Assembly: GCF_015680405.1 (NCBI RefSeq) | Contig: NZ_JADLJS010000025.1 | Coordinates: 1 to 64,000 of the forward strand | Origin: Pseudomonas pudica | Lineage (GTDB): Bacteria; Pseudomonadota; Gammaproteobacteria; Pseudomonadales; Pseudomonadaceae | Reading direction: 5' to 3' | DNA length: 64,000 nucleotides | The notes under the pieces: model-generated | Told to the model about the DNA's origin: nothing | Seen by the model: the letters and a program-made list of their open reading frames with translations, nothing else | Databases searched by the model: none | In this document: one piece after another, positions 33,740-42,056 of the stretch | How positions within the stretch are numbered: the stretch's first letter is position 1 | How the letters are laid out: each line of letters opens with the position of its first letter | Program-made: the position numbers and the translations under genes

Positions 33740-34459
33740 ATGTTCACCATGCGTCGTCTGATTATCGTCGCAACCGCCGCTGCCTTGATGACCGGCTGTG
33801 CCGGCCAGAACCCTTATGACAGCCAGGGGCAGGCGCAGGGCTCCACAGGGATGAGCAAGACCGCCAAGTACGGCGGCCTGGGCGCGCTGGCCGGTGCTAT
33901 CGCCGGTGCCGCCATCGACCACAACAACCGTGGCAAGGGTGCACTGATCGGTGCTGCTGCCGTGGGTGCCGCCGCAGCCGGTTATGGCTACTACGCTGAC
34001 AAGCAGGAAGCCGAGCTGCGCGCGCAGATGGCCAATACCGGCGTTGAAGTGCAGCGCCAGGGTGACCAGATCAAGCTGATCATGCCGGGCAACATCACTT
34101 TCGCCACCGACTCGGCCAACATCGCGCCAAGCTTCTACTCGCCGCTGAACAACCTGGCCGGTTCGTTCAAGCAGTTCAACCAGAACACCATCGAAGTGGT
34201 CGGCTTCACCGACAGCACTGGCAGCCGCCAGCACAACATGGACCTGTCCCAGCGCCGTGCGCAGGCGGTCAGCACCTATCTGACCTCGCAGGGTGTGGAT
34301 GCCTCGCGTATCTCCGTACGTGGCATGGGCCCGGACCAGCCGATCGCCAGCAACGCCGACGCCAATGGCCGCGCGCAGAACCGCCGGGTGGAAGTGAACC
34401 TGAAGCCGATTCCGGGTCAGCAGTATGACCAACAAGGTCAGGTTCAGCAGTATCCCTGA
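33740..34459 (+). CDS. OmpA-family lipoprotein (YiaD-like)
   Basis: Lipoprotein of 239 residues with lipobox Cys20 (MTGC). A glycine-zipper region (YGGLGALAGAIAGAAI and GKGALIGAAAVGAAAAG) follows, then a C-terminal OmpA peptidoglycan-binding domain (VVGFTDSTGS, NMDLSQRRAQAVSTYL and GRAQNRRVE). It probably ties the outer membrane to peptidoglycan. The start follows a TAGGAG site 8 bases away; a later ATG at 33749 is possible. Confidence 0.92.
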   Translation: MFTMRRLIIVATAAALMTGCAGQNPYDSQGQAQGSTGMSKTAKYGGLGALAGAIAGAAIDHNNRGKGALIGAAAVGAAAAGYGYYADKQEAELRAQMANTGVEVQRQGDQIKLIMPGNITFATDSANIAPSFYSPLNNLAGSFKQFNQNTIEVVGFTDSTGSRQHNMDLSQRRAQAVSTYLTSQGVDASRISVRGMGPDQPIASNADANGRAQNRRVEVNLKPIPGQQYDQQGQVQQYP

Positions 34460-34474
34460 TCGATCAGAGTGACC

Positions 34475-34540
34475 CTGTGGGAGCGGGTTCACCCGCGAAC
34501 ACCGCGCCGCATTCTTCGCGGGTGAACCCGCTCCTACAGG
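34475..34540. repeat. REP inverted pair
   Basis: Close facing copies (GGAGCGGGTTCACCCGCGAA and TTCGCGGGTGAACCCGCTCC) between the convergent OmpA-family gene and pta, giving a near-perfect long hairpin. Confidence 0.9.
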
Positions 34541-34562
34541 GGCTGCAAAGCAGCCCCAGCTT

Positions 34563-36650
34563 TTAGCCCGCCACGCTGGCCTGAATCGCCGTCAGGGCAA
34601 TGGTATGCACGATATCGTCAACCTGAGCCCCGCGCGGCAGGTCGTTCACCGGCTTGCGCAACCCTTGCAGCATCGGTCCCAGGCTGACCCCGTCGGTGCT
34701 GCGTTGCACCGCCTTGTGGGTCGTGTTGCCGGTGTTCAGGTCAGGGAACACGAACACCGTCGCCCGCCCGGCTACCGGGCTGCCCGGTGCCAGGTCCCGT
34801 GCGATCGCCGGGTTGGCCGCCGCGTCATACTGCAACGGCCCGTCGATCAGCAGGTCTTGCGCCGCGTCCTGTGCCAGGCGAGTCGCTTCGAGCACTTTCT
34901 CGACTTCCTCGTCGCTGGCCGAATCGCTTGAGTAACTGATCATCGCCACCCGTGGCGCGATGCCGAAGGCCTGCGCCGATTCGGCACTCTGCCGGGCGAT
35001 CTCGGCCAGTTCGACAGCACTTGGGTGTGGGTTCATCACGCAGTCGCCGTACACCAGCACCTGCTCGGGGAACAGCATGAAGAAAACCGACGACACCAGG
35101 CTCGAGCCCGGTGCGGTCTTGATCAACTGCAGGGCCGGGCGGATGGTGTTGGCGGTAGAATGCACCAGGCCCGAGACAAGGCCATCCACTTCGTCCAGCG
35201 CCAGCATCATGGTACCGATCACCACCGGGTCTTCCAGTTGCTGCTCGGCCATTGGTGCATTGAGGTTCTTGCTCTTGCGCAGTTCGACCATCGGCTCCAC
35301 GTAGCGCCGGCGAATCACCTCGGGGTCGAGGATTTCCAGGCCCGGAGGCAAGGTGATGCCCTGGGCGCGGGCCACGGCATCGACATCCTCGGGCTTGGCC
35401 AGAAGCACGCAGCGGGCAATCCCGCGGGCCTGGCAGATAGCTGCAGCCTGCACCAGCAGCGGCTCGGCGCCTTCCGGCAGGACGATGCGCTTGTTGGCCT
35501 GCTGCGCTCGCTGGATCAGCTGATAGCGGAACACTGCCGGCGACAGGCGCAGTTCGCGCGGGGTGCCGCAACGCTGGTGCAGCCAGGCGGCGTCGAGGTG
35601 GCTGGCGACGAAGTCGGTGATGAATTCGGCGCGCTCGCGGTCGTCCACCGGGATTTCTCGGTTCAGCGAGTTGAGCTGGTTGGCGGTGTCGTACGAGCCG
35701 GTACTGACCGACAGGATCGGCAGGCCAGCCTGCAGGGCGCCACGGCACAAGCCCAGGATGCGTGGGTCTGGCTTGCCGTCACTGGTCAGCAGCAGGCCGG
35801 CCAGTGGTACGCCGTTGATCGCTGCCAGGCTGACGGCGAGGATGATGTCGTCGCGGTCGCCCGGCGTCACCACCAGGGTACCCGAGGTAAGCAGCGGCAC
35901 CGTGTTGGCCACGGTGCGCGCGCAGATGATGATCTTGCTCATGCGCCGCTGTTCATAGTCGCCGGCATTGAGCACCTGGGCACCGAGCAGGTCGGCCACG
36001 TCTCGGGTGCGCGGTGCGTTCAGTTCGGGCTGGTAGGGGATGCAGCCGAGCAGGCGGAAGTCGTTGCCGCGCAGTAGCGGCGAGTGTTCGCGCAGGCGGG
36101 TGGAAAAGTCCGCCATGCTTTCGTCGGTGCGCACCTTGTTGAGGATTACGCCGAGCACTTTCGGGTCGCGCGGGCCGCCGAACAACTGTGCCTGCAGTTC
36201 GACCCGGCCGGACAACTCGCTGAGCACTTCGTTTTCCGGTGCAGATACCAGTATCACCTCGGCATCCAGGCTCTTGGCCAGGTGCAGGTTGACCCGCGCC
36301 GCATAGCTGGCGTGGCGCGTGGGCACCATGCCCTCGACCACCACCACGTCGTTGCCGATGCAGGCTTGCTGGTAGAGGCGGATGATTTCTTCGAGCAACT
36401 CGTCCAGCTGGCCATCGCCGAGCATGCGCTCGACGTGGGCCAGGCTCAGCGGCACGGGGGGCTTGATGCCGTGGGTGCGGGCGACCAGCTCGGTGGAGCG
36501 CTCGGGGCCGGTATCACCCGGGTGGGGCTGGGCGATCGGCTTGAAGAAGCCGACCTTCAGGCCGGCACGCTCCAGGGTGCGCACCAGGCCCAGACTGATA
36601 GAGGTCAGGCCGACACCGAAATCGGTCGGCGCAATGAAAAATGTCTGCAT
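34563..36650 (-). CDS. pta: phosphate acetyltransferase
   Basis: Long-form Pta of 695 residues converting acetyl-CoA and phosphate to acetyl phosphate and CoA. The N-terminal P-loop-like DRTGG half begins MQTFFIAPTDFGVGLTSISLG; the C-terminal catalytic half has LPEGAEPLLVQAA, MNPHPSAVELAEIARQSA and the VFPDLNTGNTTHKAVQR segment. No acetate kinase gene lies nearby. ATG 36650 gives the family N-terminus; the frame extends to 36692. Confidence 0.95.
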   Translation of the reverse strand: MQTFFIAPTDFGVGLTSISLGLVRTLERAGLKVGFFKPIAQPHPGDTGPERSTELVARTHGIKPPVPLSLAHVERMLGDGQLDELLEEIIRLYQQACIGNDVVVVEGMVPTRHASYAARVNLHLAKSLDAEVILVSAPENEVLSELSGRVELQAQLFGGPRDPKVLGVILNKVRTDESMADFSTRLREHSPLLRGNDFRLLGCIPYQPELNAPRTRDVADLLGAQVLNAGDYEQRRMSKIIICARTVANTVPLLTSGTLVVTPGDRDDIILAVSLAAINGVPLAGLLLTSDGKPDPRILGLCRGALQAGLPILSVSTGSYDTANQLNSLNREIPVDDRERAEFITDFVASHLDAAWLHQRCGTPRELRLSPAVFRYQLIQRAQQANKRIVLPEGAEPLLVQAAAICQARGIARCVLLAKPEDVDAVARAQGITLPPGLEILDPEVIRRRYVEPMVELRKSKNLNAPMAEQQLEDPVVIGTMMLALDEVDGLVSGLVHSTANTIRPALQLIKTAPGSSLVSSVFFMLFPEQVLVYGDCVMNPHPSAVELAEIARQSAESAQAFGIAPRVAMISYSSDSASDEEVEKVLEATRLAQDAAQDLLIDGPLQYDAAANPAIARDLAPGSPVAGRATVFVFPDLNTGNTTHKAVQRSTDGVSLGPMLQGLRKPVNDLPRGAQVDDIVHTIALTAIQASVAG

Positions 36651-36681
36651 GCGTGCTTCTCGAAATAAGCGGTGCAAGAAA

Positions 36682-36984
36682 TTAACGGCCAAGGGTAGCG
36701 CTATCGGCCCCTTGTGCGCACCAGCCGCAAGCGAAAGGCTGGCCGATGCTCTGTGCGCGCTGGGCCGGATCGAGCACCCACGGGCGCGCCTGCCACGGCG
36801 GCTGGTGGCGCAGGTGCTGGGTGTGGCCGCAGGACAGTTCGGCCACCCAGTGGCCCTCTTCGTCCTGGTGGAAGCCGGTGATCCGACTGATGGGCCGTTG
36901 CTCGTCCGCAGTGCGTTCGCAATCGGGCGATGGCTTGGTTACACTTGTTCGCTCTACATACTTTTGCAAAAGGTCTTGCCCCAT
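36682..36984 (-). CDS. DUF3565-family zinc-ribbon-like protein
   Basis: About 100 residues, with ISRITGFHQDEEGHWVAELS followed by CGHTQHLRHQPPW and a C-terminal CGWC, the DUF3565 pattern with a likely metal site. The real start is uncertain: the ATG at 36984 overlaps the divergent FKBP start codon; a TTG at 36972-36966 or a later codon is possible. Function unknown. Confidence 0.7.
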   Translation of the reverse strand: MGQDLLQKYVERTSVTKPSPDCERTADEQRPISRITGFHQDEEGHWVAELSCGHTQHLRHQPPWQARPWVLDPAQRAQSIGQPFACGWCAQGADSATLGR

Positions 36985-37468
36985 GCTGATCGCCGCCAAC
37001 AAGGCTGTCTCCATCGACTATACCCTGACCAACGACGCCGGGGAGACCATCGACAGCTCCGCTGGCGGTGCACCGCTGGTTTACCTGCACGGTGCCGGCA
37101 ACATCATCCCGGGCCTGGAAAAAGCCCTGGAAGGCAAGCAGGCCGGTGACGAGCTGAACGTTTCCATCGAGCCGGAAGATGCTTACGGCGAATACCTGGC
37201 CGAGCTGGTCAGCACACTGAACCGCAGCCTGTTCGAAGGCGTCGACGAGCTGGAAGTGGGCATGCAGTTCCATGCTTCGGCACCGGATGGCCAGATGCAG
37301 ATCGTCACCATCCGCGACATCGACGGCGACGACGTGACCGTCGACGGCAACCACCCGCTGGCCGGCCAGCGCCTGACCTTCCAGGTCAAGGTAGTCAACG
37401 TGCGTGATGCCAGCGACGAAGAAATCGCTCACCGCCACATCCACGGTGAAGGTGGCCATCACCACTGA
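36983..37468 (+). CDS. SlyD-like FKBP peptidyl-prolyl isomerase
   Basis: FKBP-type cis-trans prolyl isomerase of 161 residues with the SlyD layout: FKBP core (IPGLEKALEGKQAGDEL), an inserted chaperone flap in the middle, and a His-rich tail (HRHIHGEGGHHH) that may bind Ni2+ or Zn2+. The start is ATG 36983; the upstream open frame overlaps the divergent DUF3565 gene. Acts as a cytosolic folding helper. Confidence 0.9.
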   Translation: MLIAANKAVSIDYTLTNDAGETIDSSAGGAPLVYLHGAGNIIPGLEKALEGKQAGDELNVSIEPEDAYGEYLAELVSTLNRSLFEGVDELEVGMQFHASAPDGQMQIVTIRDIDGDDVTVDGNHPLAGQRLTFQVKVVNVRDASDEEIAHRHIHGEGGHHH

Positions 37469-37496
37469 TTTTCTGCGCTAAGCTCAGATAGTCGCC

Positions 37497-37560
37497 AGGC
37501 GCTCGGGCAAGCCGATTTGCCTTCCTACGGGAGGTGGACGGCTTGGACGAGCGCCTTTTT
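37497..37560 (+). terminator. long three-tier hairpin with T-tract
   Basis: AGGCGCTCG (37497-37505) pairs with CGAGCGCCT (37548-37556); inside, CAAGCCG (37508-37514) pairs with CGGCTTG (37539-37545), and an inner CTTCC/GGGAGG stem closes a small loop. TTTTT follows. It could be a large terminator of the FKBP gene or a structured leader of the glutathione peroxidase gene. Confidence 0.7.
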
Positions 37561-37612
37561 AGTGGGCGGAATTCGTCTGCGCGGCAACCGGGAACCTGAG
37601 AGGGGATTCATC

Positions 37613-38095
37613 ATGAGTGCATTTCACGACCTGAAACTGGACGCGTTGAACGGCGGGGAGCTGCCCCTCGCACCGTTCAAGGGCCAAGTGGTGCTGGTGG
37701 TCAACGTTGCCTCCAAGTGTGGTCTCACGCCGCAATACAAGGCCCTGGAGAACCTCTACCAGATTTTCAAGGAACGGGGCTTCAACGTGCTTGGCCTGCC
37801 ATGCAACCAGTTTGCCGGCCAGGAGCCAGGCAGTGAAAAGGAAATCCAGGAGTTCTGCAGCCTCAACTACGGGGTGAGCTTCCCGCTGGGCGCCAAGCTG
37901 GAGGTCAACGGGCCGCAACGCCACTCTCTGTACCGCCTGCTGGCGGGTGAGGGGGCAGAGTTCCCGGGGGACATTACCTGGAACTTCGAGAAGTTTCTGG
38001 TGGGCAAGGACGGGCGGGTGCTGGCGCGTTTTTCGCCGCGCACGGCGCCGGATGATCCGACTGTGGTACAGGCTATCGAGAAAGCCTTGGCCTGA
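37613..38095 (+). CDS. glutathione peroxidase
   Basis: Cysteine-type glutathione peroxidase-fold protein of 160 residues, reducing hydroperoxides with thiols. Peroxidatic Cys36 is in NVASKCGLTPQY, the Gln block in LPCNQFAGQEPG and the Trp in ITWNFEKFLV. No selenocysteine codon is used. The start at 37613 follows a GAGGGGATT site. A long hairpin lies in the spacer upstream. Confidence 0.93.
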   Translation: MSAFHDLKLDALNGGELPLAPFKGQVVLVVNVASKCGLTPQYKALENLYQIFKERGFNVLGLPCNQFAGQEPGSEKEIQEFCSLNYGVSFPLGAKLEVNGPQRHSLYRLLAGEGAEFPGDITWNFEKFLVGKDGRVLARFSPRTAPDDPTVVQAIEKALA

Positions 38096-38115
38096 AGCGC
38101 CTGACGCGGTCCCTC

Positions 38116-38232
38116 TGTAGGAGCGGTCTTGTGTCGCGATCGGGCCGCATAGCGGCCCCCGGATATCAGCATTGTCGCAACTATCGAGGGGCTGCTCTGC
38201 AGCCCGATCGCGACACAAGGCCGCTCCTACAC
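38116..38232. repeat. REP inverted pair
   Basis: Facing copies (GTAGGAGCGGTCTTGTGTCG and CGACACAAGGCCGCTCCTAC) between the convergent peroxidase and glycosyltransferase genes. Confidence 0.9.
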
Positions 38233-39417
38233 AGATCGCGTAGCACCCAGCCTCGAAGTTGGTGAAGTCGCAGCCTGGTTCCGGGCTGCATGCAGATACC
38301 CCTCGAACTGCTCGACAATCCCTGGCCAGCCCTGGCGGCTGGCATGCCGCCGCGCATTCAGGCGCACCCGGCGCAACGTCTCCTCTTCTTCCAGCAGCCA
38401 GCAGGCAGAGTCGATAAACGCTGCCTGATCCCCCGGCATGGCCAGTGCACCGCTGTGGCCATGGCGAATATGCTGCGCAGCGGCCGCTTCGTCATACGCG
38501 ACCACCGCCAACCCCGAGGCCATGGCTTCGAGCACTACATTGCCAAAGGTTTCGGTCAGGCTCGGAAACAGGAACAGGTCACCGCTGGCATAGTGTTCGG
38601 CCAGCACCTCGCCGCGCTGGGCACCGCAGAACACGGCATCCGGTACCTGCTGTTCCAGGGCGGCACGCTGAGGGCCGTCACCCACCATGATCAGGCGCAG
38701 GCGCTTGTGTGGATACGTTTTCTTCAGGGCCTCCAGGCATGGGCGCAACAAACCCAGGTTCTTTTCTGCCGCCAGCCGCCCGACATGCAGTACGGCGATG
38801 TCATCCGGGCCGAGCCCCCAGCTTTCCCGTAATGCCGGGCTGCGCCGGGCCGGGTTGAACAGGCAGGCATCGACCCCTCGGGCCAGTAGCTCCAGGCGTT
38901 CGAAACCGCGGCGTTCAAGCTCCAGGCGCTGGCTGAGGCTGGGTACCAGGGTGGTCGTCGTGCGCCGATGGAACCAGCGCAGGTAGTTGGTGAGCAGGCG
39001 CGTCAGCAGGCCCAACCCGTACTGGCCGGAATACTGCGGGAAATTGGTGTGGAAGCCGCTGACCACCGCTACTCCCAGGCGCCGGGCCGCGCGCAGTGCG
39101 CTGAGCCCAAGTGGCCCCTCGGTGGCGATGTACAGCACATCCGGCCGCTGCCGACGCCAGCGGCGCATCAGCTTGTGCATCGACACCTCGCCCCACTGCA
39201 AGCCCGGGTAGCCAGGCAGTGGCCAGCCACGGCACAGCATCAGGTTCGGGTCGTTGTGCAGCGGTGCTTCACCGGCCTGGCGCGGGCGCACCACTTCGAT
39301 TTCATGGCCGCGTTGGCGCAACCCTTCGCTCAGGCGGCCAAGGGTATTGGCCACGCCGTTGATTTCGGGTGGGAAGGTTTCGCTGACCAAGGTAATGCGT
39401 AGGGCGGGTGTATTCAT
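38227..39417 (-). CDS. GT4-family glycosyltransferase
   Basis: Glycosyltransferase of 396 residues with GT-B fold. The N-terminal acceptor half begins ITLVSETFPPEINGVANTLG; the donor half has the VLHVGRLAAEKNLGLL motif and the EX7E-type block LTETFGNVVLEAMASG. Similar to mannosyl- or glucosyltransferases that decorate lipids (PimB/SQD2-like), but neither donor nor acceptor can be told. The start at 39417 is preferred; the open frame extends far upstream. Confidence 0.9.
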   Translation of the reverse strand: MNTPALRITLVSETFPPEINGVANTLGRLSEGLRQRGHEIEVVRPRQAGEAPLHNDPNLMLCRGWPLPGYPGLQWGEVSMHKLMRRWRRQRPDVLYIATEGPLGLSALRAARRLGVAVVSGFHTNFPQYSGQYGLGLLTRLLTNYLRWFHRRTTTTLVPSLSQRLELERRGFERLELLARGVDACLFNPARRSPALRESWGLGPDDIAVLHVGRLAAEKNLGLLRPCLEALKKTYPHKRLRLIMVGDGPQRAALEQQVPDAVFCGAQRGEVLAEHYASGDLFLFPSLTETFGNVVLEAMASGLAVVAYDEAAAAQHIRHGHSGALAMPGDQAAFIDSACWLLEEEETLRRVRLNARRHASRQGWPGIVEQFEGYLHAARNQAATSPTSRLGATRSV

Positions 39418-39589
39418 GACAAAAAGTGTCCGCCTGCTGGATTGCGCCAATGTGACTGTCGTGTGACGTACAGGTGACGCCTGATCGCCGACGCTTTTCG
39501 CCTTGTGAATTTTCCTTGCAAGGGTGCTCAAGAGGGAGCAACGGCAGCCGATGAAGATGCATTCGACGATGCGCTCCAGGAGAGCGGTG

Positions 39590-40906
39590 ATGTTCAACAA
39601 CAAGCTCAAGCAAGAAATCCGGCAGTTGCGCGAAGACCTGATGTCCATCGAACAGGTCAAGAGTAGCCTCGACAGCGAGATGCTGGTACTGCAACTCGAC
39701 CCCCAGGGGCGGATCGAGATGGTCAACGGCAACTTCGAGAGCGAGATGCTCTACCGTGCCGAACAATTGCTTGGGCGCAACATCGAGGACATCGTCCCCG
39801 CCCATGTGAAGTCGCTGGATTTCTACCAGCGCATGAAAGGTGCGATCAGCCGCGGTGAACACCTGAACGGTGCATTCCGCCTGCTGCGCGGCAATGGCCA
39901 GGAGGCCTGGTTGCGGTCGATCCTGCAGCCGGTAAAGAACAGCGAGGGGCGCATCAAGTATTTCACGCTGCACTCCAGCGACCTTACCCGCACCATCGAA
40001 ACCTCCCGCGAGCACGAAAGCCTGATCAAGGCCCTGATGCGCTCCACCGCCGTGATCGAATTCGCCCTCGATGGCACCGTGCTCACCGCCAACGAACGCT
40101 TCCTGGCCACCGTCGGTTACCGCCTGGAGCAGATCCGTGGCAAGCATCACCGCATGTTCTGCGAGCCGGAGGAGGCCAACTCGGCCGGCTACCAGGCGTT
40201 CTGGGACAAGCTGCGCCGTGGCGAATATGTTGCCGACCGCTTCAAGCGTATCGATGCCCATGGCCGGGTGGTCTGGCTGGAGGCTTCATACAACCCCATC
40301 TTCGATGCCCATGACGTGCTGTACAAGGTGGTCAAGTTCGCCACCGTCATCACCGAGCAGGTCAACCAGGAGCAGGCGGTGGCCGATGCGGCGGATGTCG
40401 CCTACAACACCTCGCTGGGCACCGATGCCAGCGCCCGCAAGGCCACCGATGTGGTCACCCAGAGCGTCAGCGTGATGCGCGGGCTGGAAGCTTCGATGCA
40501 AGAGGCGGCAGAGGGCATCCAGGCGCTGGATACCCAGTCGCGGGTGATCGGTTCGATCATCAAGACCATCAGCGACATTGCCGGGCAGACCAACCTGCTG
40601 GCGCTGAATGCAGCCATCGAAGCGGCCCGCGCCGGCGAGCAGGGGCGCGGGTTTGCCGTGGTTGCAGATGAAGTGCGCCAGCTGGCCTCGCGCACCAGTA
40701 CCGCCACCGAGGAAATCGCCCGGGTGGTGCAGCAGAACGAGCAACTGGCCCAGGCGGCAGTGGCGATCATCGACACCAGCAAGCGCCAGGCCGAGCAGGG
40801 GCTGGCGCTGGCGGACGAGACAGGGAGCGTGATTGTCGAGATCCAGGACGGGGCGAAGCGGGTGGTGGATGTGGTCGGGCAGTTTTCCAGCCGGTTGGGG
40901 CAGTAG
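39590..40906 (+). CDS. soluble PAS-PAS methyl-accepting signalling protein
   Basis: Protein of 438 residues with two PAS domains (about 20-130 and 140-255) and a C-terminal MCP signalling domain with the conserved tip DIAGQTNLLALNAAIEAARA. It has no transmembrane helix and no HAMP domain, like BdlA, the P. aeruginosa biofilm-dispersion protein. ATG 39590 follows AGGAG at 7 bases; earlier in-frame ATGs exist. The signal sensed is unknown; PAS may bind haem, flavin or a small molecule. Confidence 0.9.
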   Translation: MFNNKLKQEIRQLREDLMSIEQVKSSLDSEMLVLQLDPQGRIEMVNGNFESEMLYRAEQLLGRNIEDIVPAHVKSLDFYQRMKGAISRGEHLNGAFRLLRGNGQEAWLRSILQPVKNSEGRIKYFTLHSSDLTRTIETSREHESLIKALMRSTAVIEFALDGTVLTANERFLATVGYRLEQIRGKHHRMFCEPEEANSAGYQAFWDKLRRGEYVADRFKRIDAHGRVVWLEASYNPIFDAHDVLYKVVKFATVITEQVNQEQAVADAADVAYNTSLGTDASARKATDVVTQSVSVMRGLEASMQEAAEGIQALDTQSRVIGSIIKTISDIAGQTNLLALNAAIEAARAGEQGRGFAVVADEVRQLASRTSTATEEIARVVQQNEQLAQAAVAIIDTSKRQAEQGLALADETGSVIVEIQDGAKRVVDVVGQFSSRLGQ

Positions 40907-40934
40907 GAGCAGGATCAGACGCGGTCTGCTTCTT

Positions 40935-40972
40935 GTGGGAGCGGCCTTGTGTCGCGAAAGGGCCCTCCCACA
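40935..40972. repeat. short REP pair
   Basis: GTGGGAGCGGCCTTGTGTCG with a truncated facing partner (GGGCCCTCCCAC) between the convergent chemoreceptor and cysZ genes. Confidence 0.7.
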
Positions 40973-40998
40973 GGAGGCCGCGCAAGGTCCGAGAGGGA

Positions 40999-41727
40999 TC
41001 AGTTGCGCTCCCGCACCCAGAACAACGTGGCCCCGGCCACCGCCGCCGGCATCATCAGCACGTTGACCAGCGGAATCATCAGCGCCAGGTAGGTTATTCC
41101 GCCAAAGCCCAGCGACTGCCAGCGCTTGCTGCGCAGCCAGGCCAGCATGTCCTGCCAGCTCATCTTGTTGTTGTCCGCCGGGTAGTCGATGTACTGGATA
41201 GCCATCATCCACACCCCGAAGATCAGCCAAAGCGGCGCTGCCACCACGTTGACCACCGGGATCAGCGACAGGATGAACAGGCCGATGGCCCGCGGCAGGA
41301 AGTAGCCCAGCTTGCGCATTTCACGGCCAAAGGTACGTGGCACCATGGTCACCAGTTCGCCCCAGCTGAACGCCGGGAAGTTGTCCTGGCCACGCACCAC
41401 CACCTCGACCTTTTCCGCCAGAAAGCCATTGAAAGGGGCGGCAATGATGTTGGCCACCAGGGTGAAGGTGAAGAACACCATCAACACCACCAGGGCGACG
41501 AACAGCGGCCAGAGGATGTAGGTAAGAAAGCTCAGCCAGCTTGGCAAGCTCGGCATCAGGGCGTCCACCCACAGGCTGAACTGGTGGCCGGCGAAGTAGA
41601 TCAGGCCGCCGAACAGCAGCAGGTTGACGGCCAGTGGCAGCAGCACGAACAACCGCAGGTTGGGGCTCAGCACCAGTTTCAGGCCTTCGCGCAGGTACTG
41701 GGGGCCAGAGAGGACAGGGGCTTGCAT
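40999..41727 (-). CDS. cysZ: sulfate transporter CysZ
   Basis: Membrane protein of 242 residues with about 4-6 hydrophobic segments and the CysZ/DUF540 pattern: GPQYLREGLKLVLSPNLR at the start, IIAAPFNGFLAEKVE, and YIDYPADNNKMSWQDML. Mediates sulfate uptake for cysteine synthesis. ATG 41727 starts the family N-terminus. It diverges from trxB across a 329-base spacer, whose OxyR-type site lies between. Confidence 0.93.
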   Translation of the reverse strand: MQAPVLSGPQYLREGLKLVLSPNLRLFVLLPLAVNLLLFGGLIYFAGHQFSLWVDALMPSLPSWLSFLTYILWPLFVALVVLMVFFTFTLVANIIAAPFNGFLAEKVEVVVRGQDNFPAFSWGELVTMVPRTFGREMRKLGYFLPRAIGLFILSLIPVVNVVAAPLWLIFGVWMMAIQYIDYPADNNKMSWQDMLAWLRSKRWQSLGFGGITYLALMIPLVNVLMMPAAVAGATLFWVRERN

Positions 41728-42056
41728 CGAGATACTCCGCAGAGAAGGAAAACGCGCTGACCTTACCGAGTTTGCCGCGCCGACGGAAGGCGAGCAGCGG
41801 GCGGGAAACCGGCTGTAACAAAAGCGGCAGGGCTTGGCTATCGATGAAATCGCTGAATAGACGATGCCTATGAGGTGGATTGTCGAAGGATATTTCCTTA
41901 ATCTTTGCGACCTCGCTACAGTGCGCTCAACTTTCCGCTTTCTGGGCCTGCGCGTTGTAGCCTTCCCCAAGTGCTGCGTGGGTCCTTTTTAATTTTCCTG
42001 CTGGCGCAGCCGGCACACCGATGCCGGCCCAGCGGCCCGCTCGACAGGAGTTCGAC
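41728..42056. other. divergent cysZ-trxB spacer
   Basis: About 330 bases without a gene. It contains the OxyR-type site at 41857-41893, an AT-richer part downstream of it that should hold the trxB promoter, and a GCCGGC-rich leader with CAGGAG ribosome site before trxB. No hairpin terminator. Confidence 0.7.
41857..41893 (+). promoter_or_regulatory. OxyR-type binding site upstream of trxB
   Basis: ATAG, 7 bases, CTAT, 7 bases, ATTG, 7 bases, ATAT: the four-part OxyR spacing (ATAG-N7-CTAT-N7-ATAG-N7-CTAT) with three changed bases in the second half. It lies about 165 bases upstream of the trxB start. Peroxide induction of trxB through OxyR is known in pseudomonads. Confidence 0.65.
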
